64,000 bases of DNA, from the NCBI GenBank assembly GCA_963747775.1, contig CAVVGT010000001.1, forward strand, positions 429,641 through 493,640. Direction: 5' to 3'. Positions 17,654 to 27,598 of the stretch are shown here, piece by piece; positions within the stretch are counted from its first letter, which is position 1; every line of letters begins with the position of its first letter. This DNA is from JAGVSZ01 sp963747775. GTDB lineage: Bacteria; Pseudomonadota; Gammaproteobacteria; Burkholderiales; SG8-39. The position numbers were made by a program, and so were the translations under genes. Under the pieces are notes generated by a model. It did not search any database. It was given only the letters and a program-made list of their open reading frames with translations, and was not told where the DNA came from.

Positions 17654-19861
17654 TCACGTCGGCGTGAGCACGAGGCCCGCGAGCGGCGGCAAGGTCAGGG
17701 CGATGGACCACGGCTCGCCGAGGTGCGCGATCGGCTCGGCCGCGATCGCGCCGCCGTTGCCGAGATCGGTGCCGCCATAGTGACGCGAGTCGCTATTGAT
17801 GAGCTCGCGATAGGCGCCGGGGCCGGGGACGCCGATCCGGTATCCCGTGCGCGGCACCGGCGTGAAGTTGAGCACCACCACCACGAAGGCGCCGTCACGC
17901 GCGATGCGGCGGTACGTGAGCACCGATTGATCGGCATCGTGGCAGTCGATCCACGCGAAGCCTGCCGGCTCGTGGTCGAGCTCGTGCAGCGCGCGGCAGT
18001 CGCGATAGAGCCGGTTCAGGTCGCGCGCGAGCCGCTGCTGGCCCGCGTGCGGCGCATGCGCGAGCAGCCCCCAGTCGAGTTCGCGGCGCTCGCTCCATTC
18101 GCGCGTCTGCGCGAACTCGTTGCCCATGAAGGCGAGCTTCTTGCCCGGGCAGGTCATCTGGTAGGTCGCCAGCAGCCGCGCGTTGGCGAAGCGCTGCCAG
18201 TCGTCGCCCGGCATCTTCGCGACGAGCGAGCCCTTGCCGTGCACCACCTCGTCGTGCGAGAAGCGGCAGCACGAAGTTCTCGGTGTAGGCGTAGAGCTGG
18301 CCGAAGGTGAGCCGGTCGTGGTGATAGCGCCGGTGCACCGGGTCGTGCCGGACGTACTCGAGCGTGTCGTGCATCCAGCCCATGTTCCACTTCAGCGAGA
18401 AGCCGAGCCCGCCGAGGTAGACCGGGCGCGATACCATCGGCCACGCCGTCGATTCCTCCGCGATCGTCAGCGCGCCGGGAAACTCGCCGTGCACCATCAC
18501 GTTCAGCTCGCGCAGGAACTCGACCGCCTCGAGGTTCTCGCGGCCGCCGTAGCGGTTGGGCAGCCATTCGCCGGGCTTGCGCGAGTAGTCGAGGTAGAGC
18601 ATCGACGCCACCGCGTCCACGCGCAGCCCGTCGAAGTGGAACTCCGCGAGCCAGTAGTGCGCGCTCGAGAGCAGGAAGCCTTCACCTCGTTGCGGCCGTA
18701 GTTGAAGGTCGAGGTGCCCCAGTCCGGATGCACCGCCAGGCGCGGATCCTCGTGCTCGTAGAGCGCGGTGCCGTCGAAGTGCGCGAGCGCCCAGGCGTCG
18801 CGCGGAAAATGGCCCGGCACCCAGTCGAGGATGACGCCGAGGTCCGGCGGCGTGGCAGGCGTCGATGAAGGCGCGCAGCTCGTCCGGCGCGCCGTAGCGG
18901 CTGGTCGGCGCGAAGTAGCCGGTCGTCTGGTAGCCCCACGACTCGTCGAGCGGATGCTCCGAGATCGGCATCAGCTCGATGTGCGTGTAGCCCATGTCGG
19001 CGACGTACGGCACGAGGTGCTCGGCCAGCTCGCCGTAGGTGTAGCAGCGGCCGTCCGGATGGCGCCGCCACGAGCCGGCGTGCACTTCGTAGATGGACAT
19101 CGGCGCGTGCAGCCAGTCGCAGCGCGCGCGCCGCGCGAGCCAGTCGCCGTCGCCCCAGGCGTAGCCCGATGCGGCCGCGACGCGGCCGCGGTGCCGGGCG
19201 CAGCTCGAACCGTCGCGCGCGTAGGGATCGGCCTTCACGAGCACCGCGCCGCTGTCGCGGTTGCGGATCTCGAACTTGTACAGCGTCGCCGGGCCCGACG
19301 CCCGGGACGAACAGCTCCCAGACGCCGCTCGCGCCGCGCGACTGCAGCATGTGCGCGCGGCCGTCCCAGCGGTTGAAGTCGCCGACCACGCTCACGCGCT
19401 CGGCGTTCGGCGCCCACACGCGCGAAGCGCACGCCCGCCACGCCCGTCGAGGGTCATCGGCTGCGCGCCCAGGGCGCGATAGGCTTGATGCAGCCGGCCC
19501 GCGTTGAACAGATAGAGGTCGTCGTCGGGAATCGTCGGCGGGAAACGAGTAGGGATCGAGCACTCGCGCGTCGCGTCCATCCTCGACGCGCAGCCGGCAG
19601 GGCCGCGGCGGGCGCGTCGCGGCGCAGCTCGAACAGCCGCCGAGCCGTCGACGCGCGCGAGCGCCTCGGTCGCCGCCGTCGGCGACGAGCGCGACGCGCT
19701 CGGCGTGCGGATCGAGCACGCGCAGCACCCAGCCGCCGCCTTCCGCGGTGCCAGCCGAGGCAGGCGAACGGATCGTGCGGCGCGCGCCTCGACGAGCAGC
19801 GGCGATCGGTGCGGCGCGAGGCGCGCTGCGGACGCTGCGGACGATGGCCGAGGTGAACCAT
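17654..19861 (-). CDS. glgB: 1,4-alpha-glucan branching enzyme, frameshifted
   Basis: Read across several frames, the region encodes a complete GlgB (GH13): an N-terminal HDPFACLGWHR module, CBM48 segments (RVSVVGDFNRWDGRAH), then SWGYQTTGYFAPTSRYG, DWVPGHFPRD, the nucleophile region DGLRVDAVASMLYLDYSR, EESTAWPMVSRP and the C-terminal LSHDEVVHGKG. The last ~200 codons (17654-18247) are clean. Upstream there are frameshifts at about 18265, 18680, 18845, 19295, 19440, 19600 and others. Most are one extra base after the third codon position (GGA/GGC read as GGAC at ~18845, for example). The enzyme makes alpha-1,6 branches in glycogen. The start is uncertain (about 19861). The gene is probably intact in the living cell and damaged in the assembly. 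Confidence 0.85.
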
Positions 19862-21274
19862 GAAGGATTATAGCGACGCCGCCGCCGATGCCGCGCCGAT
19901 CCATTCGCACATGGAATACGGCGACGAGATGCCGGAGCAGCATCCGCCCGACGATGCGGCGCGCGCGGAGGCGACCCGACGCGACGAGGCGGGCCACGCG
20001 CAACATTTCGCAGCTCACGCGCCAGACGCTCGCGATGGTGCTCGCCGGCGGCCGCGGCCGCGCCTGCGGCAGCTCACCGACTGGCGCGCCAAGCCGGCGG
20101 TGCCGTTCGGCGGCAAGTTCCGCATCATCGATTTCACGCTGTCGAACTGCGTCAACTCCGGCATCCGGCGCATCGGCATCTGCACGCAGTACAAGGCGCA
20201 GAGCCTGATCCGCCACGTGCAGCGCGGCTGGAGCGTTCCTCGACGGGCGCTTCGGCGAGTTCGTCGAGCTGCTGCCGGCGCAGCAGCGCATCACCGCGGA
20301 CTGGTACCACGGCACCGCCGACGCGGTGTACCAGAACCTCGACATCCTGCGCCGCCACGCGCCGCAGTACGTGCTGGTGCTCGCCGGCGATCACGTCTAC
20401 AAGATGGACTACGGCACGCATGCTCGCCGACCACGTCGCGCAGCAGCGCCGACATGACCGATCGCCTGCATCGAGGTGCCGCTCGCCGACGCGCACGCAG
20501 CTTCGGCGTGATGGGCGTCGACGCGGACTGGCGCGTCACGGCGTTCCAGGAGAAGCCGGCGCAGCCCGCCGCCGATGCCCGGGCAGCCCGGACCGCGCGC
20601 TCGCGAGCATGGGCATCTACGTCTTCAACGCGGCGTTTCTCTACGAGCAGCTGATCCGCGACGCCGACGACGCCGCGCTCGAGCCACGATTTCGGCAAGG
20701 ACATCATTCCCGCAGCTGGTCGCGCGCGGCTACCGCGTCTTCGCGCACCGCTTCCGCGACAGCTGCGTCAACATGAGCGAGGGCATGCCCGTACTGGCGC
20801 GACGTCGGCACGGTCGACGCCTACTGGGAGGCGAACATGGAGCTGACGCAGCGTCACGCCCGACGCTCAACCTGTACGACCAGCGACTGGCCGATCTGGA
20901 CCTACCAGGAGCAGCTGCCGCCGGCGAAGTTCGTGTTCGACGACGACGGCCGGCGCGGCATGGCGATCGACTCGCTGGTGTCGGGCGGCTGCATCATCAG
21001 CGGCTCGACGGTGCGGCGCTCGCTGCTGTTCTCCAACGTGCGCGTGCACAGCTACTGCACGATCGAGGACTCGGTCATCCTGCCCGAACGTCGAGATCGG
21101 CCGCAACGTCGTGCTGCAGCGCGCGATCGTCGACAAGCGACTGCCGCATGCCCGACGGGACTCGCGATCGGCGTCGACCCGGACGAGGACCGCAAGCGCT
21201 TCCACGTCACCGACCGCGGCATCACGCTGGTGACCCCGGAGATGCTCGGCCAGCACGTGCACCACGCTCGCTAG
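19860..21274 (+). CDS. glgC: glucose-1-phosphate adenylyltransferase, frameshifted
   Basis: Joined frames give a full GlgC of about 440 residues: ISQLTRQTLAMVLAGGRG, WRAKPAVPFGGKFRIIDFT, LSNCVNSGIRRIGICTQYKA, ADWYHGTADAVYQNLDI, VLAGDHVYKMDYG, FGKDIIPQL, SCVNMSEGMPYWRDVGTVD and the C-terminal left-handed helix ending MLGQHVHHAR. It makes ADP-glucose for GlgA, the controlled step of glycogen synthesis. About 16 small indels break the frame, mostly one surplus base at the wobble position. The start is unsure: ATG 19860 shares bases with the glgB start, while ATG 19929 leads into MPEQHPPDD. The 3' end is six bases from the next gene. Confidence 0.87.
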
Positions 21275-21279
21275 ACGCG

Positions 21280-23054
21280 ATGCAGACCAGCGGCCCCTCG
21301 ATCTGGTGCTGCGTGTGGCACATGCACCAGCCGGACTACCGCGACCACGCCACGCGGCGAGTTCACGCTGCCGTGGGTCTACCTGCACGCGATCAAGGAC
21401 TACACCGACATGGCCGGCGCACCTCGAGCGCCATCCGCGGGATGCGCGCGGTGGTGAACTTCGTGCCGGTGCTGCTCGATCAGCTCGAGGACTACGCCGA
21501 CCAGTTCGCGACGCGGCACGCTGCGCGATCCGCTGCTGCGGCTGCTCGCGCGCGATCGACGGCGACGCCGCTCACCGCCGAGCGAGCGCACGCTGGTGCT
21601 GGACCGCTGCTTCCACGCCAACCACGAGAAGATGATCGAGCCCTATCCGGCCTACAAGCGGCTGCACGAGCTGTTCCGCGTGCTCGAGGCGCAGGGCGCG
21701 CACGGCGCTGCGCTACCTGTCGGACCAGCTACTTCTACGATCTCGTCACCTGGTATCACCTGTGCCTGGACCGGCGAGACGGTGCGGCGCGAGTCCGAGC
21801 TCGTGACGCCGGCTGATGGCGAGCGGGCAGGGCTTCACGCACGCCGACCGCAGCGCGCTGCTTCACGCTGCATCGGCGACGCTGGTGCGCGGCGATCGTC
21901 CCGCGCTACGCGCGCTCGCGCGAGGCGGGGCGGATCGAGCTCTCGACCACGCCGCACTACCATCCGCTCGCGCCGCTGCTGCTCGACTTCGCAGTCGGCG
22001 CGCGAGGCCGAGCCCGACGCTGCAGCTGCCCGAGCGCGCGCGGCTATCCCGGCGGCACGCGAGCGGGTCGCGGCCCAGCTCGCAGTCGGCGCTCGACAGC
22101 CACGCGCGCCGCTTCGGCGCCGCGCCGCGCGGCGTGTGGCCGGCCGAAGGCGCCGTGTCGGCGGCGCTCCTGCGGCTGCTCGCGCGGCACGGCGTGCGCT
22201 GGACCGCGAGCGGCGAAGCGGGTGCTCGCGCAACAGCCTGCGCGCGCGAGCGTGCGCGCCGCCGACGCGCGCGCGCTATCTGTACCGCCCGTACCGCGCT
22301 CGGCGGCGCGCCGGCATCGCGCTGTTCTTCCGCGACGACCGGCTCTCGGACCTGATCGGATTCGAGTACTCGAAATGGCACGGCAGCGACGCGGCGGCGA
22401 ATTTCGTCGGCGAGCTCGAGGCGATCGCCGCCGACGCGCGCGCCGGACGAACGGCCGCTGGTCAGCGTGATCCTCGACGGCGAGAACGCCTGGGAGCATT
22501 ACCCGTACAACGGCTACTACTTCCTCGACGATCTCTACGAGCGCGCTCGAGACGCATCCCGACGATCCGCACCGACGACGTTCGCGCGATCACGCTGCGC
22601 GGCGAGCGAGCCGCGGCGCGGCCGCGCGGCCGCAGCCGGGCACGCTCGCCGCGCCTGGTCGCCGGCAGCTGGGTGTACGGCAACTTCTCCACCTGGATCG
22701 GCTCGCGCGACAAGAACCGCGCCTGGGATCTGCTGTGCGCGGCCAAGCAGAGCTTCGATCTGGTGGGCGACGAGCGGCCGGCTCGACGCGCGCGCAGCGC
22801 GCGGCGGCGCTCGCGCCAGCTCGCCGTGTGCGAGGGCTCGGACTGGTTCTGGTGGTTCGGCGACTACAACCCGGCGCACGCGGTGGCGAGCTTCGACCGC
22901 GCTGTTTCGCGCCAACCTCGCGCGATCTCTACGCGCTGCTCGAGCCTGCCGGCGCCGCCGGCGCTCGCCGAGCCGATCGCCACGGCGGCGGGCGAGCCCG
23001 AAGGTCGGCGGCAGCATGCGCCGCGCGGCGCGCATGACAGTGAGGCGGCAATGA
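21280..23054 (+). CDS. glycoside hydrolase family 57 protein, frameshifted
   Basis: Joined frames begin MQTSGPSIWCCVWHMHQPDY and continue with TLPWVYLHAIKDYTDM, MRAVVNFVPVLLDQLEDY, LDRCFHANHEKMIEPYPAYKRL and ELSTTPHYHPLAPLLLD. Further on come APRGVWPAEGAVS, FFRDDRLSDLIGF and VILDGENAWEHYPYNGYYF. These are GH57 alpha-amylase/glucanotransferase-type motifs; WPAEGAVS contains the usual nucleophile Glu region, and FRDD and DGENAWE line the active site. The enzyme probably cleaves or rearranges alpha-1,4-glucans. It lies in one run with glgC (5-base gap) and overlaps the next GH57 gene by ATGA. More than 15 small indels interrupt it, again mainly surplus third-position bases. Confidence 0.82.
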
Positions 23055-25094
23055 GCGCATCGCGCTGCGCTGCTGTTCGGCGTGCACGCCCACCAGCCGG
23101 CGGGCAACTTTCCCGAGGTGCTGGACGAAGGCGCATGAGCGCTGCTACCGGCCGTTCCTGCAGACGCTGCACCGCTATCCCGGATTCCGCTTCGCGCTGC
23201 ATTTCAGCGGGCCGCTGCTCGACTACCTGCTGCGAGCGCTATCCCGAGGACATGGCGCTGCTCACCGAGATGGTGGCGCGCGGCCAGGTCGAGTTGTTCG
23301 GCGCCGGCGACACCGAGCCGGTGCTCGCGGCGATTCCCGATCGCGACCGGCTCGGCCAGATCGCGCGCGCTCTCCGCAAGCTCGAGCGCGCAGTTCGGCG
23401 CGCGCCCGCACGGCGCGTGGCTGACCGAGCGCGTGTGGGAGGCGACCGTGGTGCCCGCGCTCGCGGAGTGCGGCATTCGCTACGTGACCGTCGACGACTA
23501 CCACTTCCTCTGCGCCGGCAAGAGCGACGGCGGAGCTCGACGGCTACTTCACCACCGAGGAGGACGGCGCGCACGCTCGATCTGTTTCCGATCTCCGAGG
23601 CGCTGCGCTACCGCGATGCCGTTCGCGCCCGGCCGCGGAGACGGTCGCCTACCTCGAGAGCCTCGGCGCGCGGGGCCGGCGCGGCGGCGATCTATTTCGA
23701 CGACATCGAAAAATTCGGCATCTGGCCGGAGACCTACGACTGGGTGTACGGCAAGGGCTGGCTGACGCGATTCATCGAGCGGCGTGCTCGCCTCCGACCG
23801 CATCGCGACCGCGGACCTTCCGCGAGTTTCACGCCGCGCACGCGCACGCGCGGCATCGTCTATCTGCCGACCACCTCCTACATCGAGATGAACGAGTGGA
23901 CGCTGCCGGCGCCGGCGGCGCACGCCTACGCCGACGCTGGTCGAGCGCGAGAAGCGAGGCGGGGCGCTACGAGCGCGAGCAAGGCGTTCCTGCGCGGCGG
24001 CATCTGGAAGAATTTCGTGTCGCGCTATCCGGAGGCGAACTGGATGCACAAGCGCATGCTCGGCGCTGTCGGCGCGGCTCGCGCGCGCTGCCCGCGGCGA
24101 GCGCACCGCGGAGATGCAGCACGCTCTGCATCGCGCCCAGGCGAACGACGCGTACTGGCACGGGCTGTTCGGCGGGCTCTACCTGCCGCACCTGCGCCGC
24201 GGCGGTGTACCGCGCGCTGCTCGACGCTTGAAGCGCGTGCTCGACGCGCGTCGATCCGCGCCCGCCGCGCGCGCTGCGCGACCTCGATCTCGGACGGCGT
24301 CGACGAGTTGTTCCTGCAGCAACGCCGAGCTGCAGGCGGTCGTGCAGCTCGACGGCAGCGGCGGCGATCGTCGAGTTCGACGCCTATGCGCTGGCGCAGA
24401 ACTTCGGCGACACGCTGCGCCGGCATGCCGAGCACTATCACCGCCGGGTCCTCGCGAGGCGCCGCGCAGCACACCGGCGAGCGGCATCGCCTCCGCGCAC
24501 GACCGCGTGACGTTCAAGCACCCGATCGTTCCGGGCGACCTCGACACCGATGCGCACGGGCGGACGATTTTCCGCGACGCGTGGGTCGACGCTGACGGCG
24601 TGGTTCATCCGATCGACGGCTACGTCTTGCAGCCGCACGACGCATTCGAGTACGCGGTGCGGTTCCGCGCGCCGTGCGGCGGGGGCGCCGTCGACAAGCA
24701 GATCCTGATTCAGGGCGGGCGTGTCACTGCGTGGTACAGCTACGCGGGGTTGCCCGGCGGGCGGTTGCGCACGGAACTCTGTCTTGCGATGCCGAGCTGC
24801 GATGGGTTTGCGGGGCGCTACATCCTGCGCGGCGAGATTCCGGGGGGCTTCGGCCAGGCGCTCGACGTCGATGACGTTACCGAGCTGGTCCTCGACGATC
24901 GGTTCATGCGGGGATCGGTCGGGATTCTCACCAGCCGTCCCGCGCGCGTGCGTGCGCGGCCGCTGCACACCGTCTCGCAGTCGGAGGACGGGTTTGAGAA
25001 GGTCATGCAGTGCGCGGTGGTCGAGCTCGAGTGGCCGATCGGGGCGAAGCCGGGGGAGGTGTCGGTGACGTTGAAGGTTTCGGCGGATGGGTAG
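23051..25094 (+). CDS. GH57 4-alpha-glucanotransferase/alpha-amylase with DUF1926 C-terminus, frameshifted
   Basis: Joined frames give FGVHAHQPAGNFPEVLDEA, FALHFSGPLLDYLLERYPE, VARGQVELFGAGDTEPVLA, AWLTERVWEATVVPALAE, GIRYVTVDDYHFLCAGK, IYFDDIEKFGIWPETYDWVY and FLRGGIWKNF. Then comes a clean C-terminal domain of the DUF1926 type from about 24500 (HDRVTFKHPIVPGDLD to LKVSADG). This is the architecture of the Thermococcus-type GH57 4-alpha-glucanotransferase; TERVWE carries the nucleophile Glu and DDIEKFG the acid Asp. It would recycle maltodextrins within the glycogen block. The start ATG 23051 overlaps the previous stop. Frame breaks stop at about 24480. Confidence 0.83.
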
Positions 25095-25442
25095 TGCGGC
25101 CGGCGGGCGCTGAAAATCAGGCGAGTGCGTTGCGCGGGCGAGTCTTGAACTGGAAAGATCTGCCAATTCGGCGGAGCGTTCCGACCGGCTACATTTGCCC
25201 GGCTATGCCTGCCAATTTCCTTCCGTCCGTGGAAAGATCCGGCTGTATCTGCCAAGCTTTCGCGGTGTATACATCTAGTTCGGCGTCACAAGCAACGTGA
25301 TCATGTTCATCCTCGCGATCGGCACCATCCCGGGCGCATCCGCGCGCTCCACACTCGCGGCCTTCTGCGCCAGGTCATGCGCGCCTCCTGGCGGCATCGA
25401 AGAGAACGAATGGCGTGCGGTCGTCAGTAAAGGGGTAAGTCT
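25095..25442. other. intergenic stretch before the accessory island
   Basis: There is no convincing gene. TGGAAAGATC occurs twice (25151-25160, 25230-25239) and TGCCAA three times (25161, 25210, 25250), an imperfect interspersed repeat of unknown origin. The composition drifts to lower GC toward 25440, so this is the likely left boundary of the island. Confidence 0.5.
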
Positions 25443-25973
25443 ATGAATAAATCGATGCGTGAAATGATGGGCATCCTCTCGGGCGCTATCGCCTTCCTTG
25501 GTGTGATGCTGAGTGGAGCCCCGGATGTCTGGGCGCAGCAGACGGCCAAGGAGCTCAAACAACAGATTGTGGGAACGTGGTCGCTCGCGGAGCAGTGGGC
25601 GGAGCAGGATGGTAAGAAGACTCTACGTTTTGGCCCGAATCCAAAGGGCATTGCAATATTTGAGGGCAATGGCCGCTTTGCGCAGATTCTGCAACGTCCA
25701 GATCTCCCCAAATTCGCGTCCAACAACGCCATGACGGGGACGGCGGACGAAAACAAAGCGGTCGTGCAAGGGACCGCGGCCTTTTACGGCAGATGGTCCG
25801 TCGACGAGAAAGACGGCTCGCTAGGTACACATCTCGAAGGCAGCACCTACCCCAACTGGGACGGCCTGGATCAAAAGCGGACTGTCTCCATTTCGGGAGA
25901 TGAGATGAAATTGTGCGTTCCAGGCGCACAGATTGGCGGAACCGCCTGCGCCATCTGGAAACGCGTCAAGTAG
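25443..25973 (+). CDS. secreted lipocalin-like protein
   Basis: 176 residues with a signal peptide (MNKSMREMMGILSGAIAFLG, cleavage near VWAQQ). The body (QQIVGTWSLAEQW, RFGPNPKGIAIFEGNGRFAQI, AAFYGRWSVDEK, LEGSTYPNWDG, CAIWKRVK) resembles lipocalin_5-type domains, small beta-barrels of unknown ligand common in soil bacteria. Codon use and base composition are visibly less GC-rich than the flanking glycogen genes. It is followed at 29 bases by a complete attC-like folded site, so it has the layout of an integron cassette gene. Confidence 0.75.
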   Translation: MNKSMREMMGILSGAIAFLGVMLSGAPDVWAQQTAKELKQQIVGTWSLAEQWAEQDGKKTLRFGPNPKGIAIFEGNGRFAQILQRPDLPKFASNNAMTGTADENKAVVQGTAAFYGRWSVDEKDGSLGTHLEGSTYPNWDGLDQKRTVSISGDEMKLCVPGAQIGGTACAIWKRVK

Positions 25974-26001
25974 GCAGCCAAGAGAAGGACGGGGTGGTGT
26001 C

Positions 26002-26080
26002 GCCGAACCAGCGGTTCGAGCGGACCCGTTCCGGCGGGCTTCGCCCGCCTACACGGGCCGCTCAACCGCGGGCGTTAGCC
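26002..26080 (+). repeat. attC-like recombination site (complete)
   Basis: A 79-bp site from GCCGAAC (26002-26008) to GTTAGCC (26074-26080). The left arm 26011-26029 pairs perfectly with the right arm 26053-26069 if two bases on the left arm, C26017 and A26024, are left unpaired. The tip is a 7-bp GGCGGGC/GCCCGCC hairpin with a TTC loop. Unpaired extrahelical bases on one arm and a right end close to GTTRRRY are the defining features of integron attC sites; aadA-type attC shows the same extra A. The left end departs from RYYYAAC at one base. Confidence 0.7.
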
Positions 26081-26111
26081 GTCTCGAGGCCACAGTGCTA
26101 GCATCCCTCCC

Positions 26112-26333
26112 ATGATCGATTGGTCAACCTGTGCCGCAGTCGAGCGGGACCCCGACCGCGTAAGCGGAGCATGGGTTTTTCGAGGTACTCGAGTACCCGT
26201 TGCGGCGCTTTTCGAGAATCTCGAGGACGGAGCGTTAGCATCCCAGTTCGTCGAATGGTTCCCCGGCGTCACCCTTGAGCAAGTGCGCGCCGTCTTGGAG
26301 CACGCGAAGCGGAGCGCCCTGGCTCCGGCTTAA
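26112..26333 (+). CDS. DUF433 antitoxin-type protein
   Basis: 73 residues: DPDRVSGAWVFRGTRVPVAALFENLEDG and WFPGVTLEQVRAVLEHA are the classical DUF433 motifs, a short winged-helix-like DNA-binding module that acts as antitoxin partner to PIN-like DUF5615 toxins. The stop TAA is directly followed by the GTG start of the toxin gene. The pair lies between two attC-like sites, as toxin-antitoxin cassettes in chromosomal integrons often do. Confidence 0.88.
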   Translation: MIDWSTCAAVERDPDRVSGAWVFRGTRVPVAALFENLEDGALASQFVEWFPGVTLEQVRAVLEHAKRSALAPA

Positions 26334-26654
26334 GTGCGCATCCTGTTCGACCAGGGTACCCCGGTCCCGCTGCGCGAGTCCCTTCGGCAGCATGAAGTTT
26401 CCACCGCGTTCGAACGCGGGTGGTCAGAGCTAAAGAATGGCGAGTTGCTTGACGCCGCGGAACGCGACGGCTTCGCGGTCTTCGTCACGACCGACTCCAA
26501 AATCAAGTTCCAACAGAACCTCAGTAGTCGGCGCATCGCAATCGTCGCGCTACTGACGACGAGCTGGCCGCGGATCGAGCGGGCAATTCCCGTGGTGGTG
26601 AATGCCATCTCTGCTGCGGCGCCGGGCAGCTATACGGAAGTCGAGATCCCGTGA
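26334..26654 (+). CDS. DUF5615 PIN-like toxin
   Basis: 106 residues from GTG 26334. The start MRILFDQGTPVPL carries the first acidic residue of the PIN-like fold, GWSELKNGELLDAAERDGFAVFVTTDSKI carries the middle ones, and IVALLTTSWPRIERAIP closes the domain. This is the DUF5615 PIN-like family, presumed ribonuclease toxins paired with DUF433 antitoxins. Zero-base spacing to the antitoxin implies coupling. The stop TGA (26652-26654) overlaps a GTG that could start the next reading frame. Confidence 0.87.
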   Translation: MRILFDQGTPVPLRESLRQHEVSTAFERGWSELKNGELLDAAERDGFAVFVTTDSKIKFQQNLSSRRIAIVALLTTSWPRIERAIPVVVNAISAAAPGSYTEVEIP

Positions 26655-27512
26655 GAAAGACGGCTAACCCGCGGTTCGACCCGACCCGTTCCGGCGGGCT
26701 TCGCGGAGTCGATCTCAACGCTGATAAGGTCTGTGATGAAGTCACTCGCGCACTTACCCAGATCAAGGAGAGCATTGAAAGACTTCGCTCTAGCGCCGAA
26801 GCCCTCAACCGTTCCCTCCCGCAAGAGGCCAAGAACGCGATCGACAGGCGCCGCCGACCGGAATCTTGTCGGTGCGCTCGGATTCCCGATAAAGGAGCGC
26901 CTCCACTCGGCGCGGACGTTTGTGGCCCCGGAGGTAAAACGAAAGATCGCAACCACCCTGCCGCAGGCCGGGAGTGCGCCTTATAAGCCAGAGCCGACAT
27001 TATCCGACGCTGACTACGAGCACGTTCTCGGTGTAATGCAAAACATGGCGCACGTCATGGAGCGGAGCTCATGCGCATTCGCCTCGATCAACGAGGAAGC
27101 CCTGCGATCCCATTTCCTTGTTCAACTGAATGGTCATTTCGAAGGCCAGGCAACCGGCGAGACCTTCAACTACCAAGGCAAGACTGACATCCTTGTCCGA
27201 TCCGGAGACCGCAACATCTTTATTGGCGAGTGCAAGTACTGGGGTGGCCCGAAGAAGTTGTCCGAAACTATCGATCAACTTCTCGGGTACAGCTCATGGC
27301 GCGACACCAAGACAGCAATCATCCTCTTTAATCGCAACAAGGAATTCTCCCGTGTTCTCGAAGCCATCCCGCCGCAGGTGAAGGCACACCCAAAATTCAA
27401 GCGCGATCTGGGAAAGAGCTCGGAGACAGTGTTTAGGTATATTTTCGCGAGTACGGACGACTCAAATCGCGAGATCTACTTGAGGATTCCGGCCTTCGAC
27501 GTGCCTGGATAG
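26651..27512 (+). CDS. PD-(D/E)XK nuclease-like protein with helical N-terminus, one frameshift
   Basis: The C-terminal ~150 residues contain TDILVRSGDRNIFIGECKYW, where the TD...ECK spacing matches the PD-(D/E)XK (restriction endonuclease-like) active site, followed by a conserved-looking helix (TIDQLLGYSSWRDTKTAIILF). The upstream frame to about 26846 encodes a natural amphipathic helix (DEVTRALTQIKESIERLRSS). The alternative frame from 26733 is unnaturally basic, so one surplus base near 26847 (AGGC) probably splits a single ORF. The only available start in that frame is GTG 26651, overlapping the toxin stop; the native start may have been lost. It is the upstream neighbour of the TIR gene. 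A nuclease effector or sensor role in defence is inference. Confidence 0.65.
26662..26704 (+). repeat. attC-like left half (truncated)
   Basis: GGCTAAC (26662-26668) is followed by GCGGTTCGACCCGACCCGT (26671-26689) and the same TTCCGGCGGGCTTCG tip as the complete site at 26002. The right arm is missing: sequence diverges after 26704. It sits directly after the toxin gene, at the position a cassette's attC would occupy. Confidence 0.6.
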
Positions 27513-27521
27513 CACCGTGAC

Positions 27522-27543
27522 GTCCAACCATGCGATGGAGCGG
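27522..27543 (+). repeat. possible attC-like left end
   Basis: GTCCAAC (27522-27528) fits RYYYAAC exactly, and the following bases to GAGCGG (27538-27543) match 15 of 22 positions of the left arm of the complete site at 26002. No pairing right arm is found. It lies 10 bases after the nuclease gene stop, the place expected for a cassette attC. Confidence 0.4.
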
Positions 27544-27598
27544 CCTCTCATCGCAAACGTACGGCAAACGCAGAATATTGACTGAAAGCGTCGGAAAG

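Larger units (their letters stand above)
18250..24480. other. block dense in single-base indels
   Basis: Across about 6.2 kb covering most of glgB, all of glgC, the first GH57 gene and most of the second, the coding frame shifts roughly once per 50-100 bases. Sequence on either side is clean for hundreds of codons. In glgC alone I place about 16 indels between 20070 and 21160 (for example near 20234, 20419, 20447, 20571, 20711, 20791, 21086 and 21160). The protein reads as well conserved once frames are joined. Confidence 0.85.

Noticed and set aside
18250..24480. True pseudogenisation of the glycogen genes
   Set aside because: Motifs are conserved throughout and damage is almost only frame-changing at wobble positions, which fits a consensus artefact better than decay.
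25275..25442. A possible gene fragment on either strand before the lipocalin-like gene
   Set aside because: Short open frames exist on both strands but neither has a start signal or recognisable motif.
26733..26846. Start of the nuclease-like protein at GTG 26733
   Set aside because: The resulting N-terminus is unnaturally basic and proline-rich, whereas the adjacent frame gives an amphipathic helix that continues into the domain after one surplus base.
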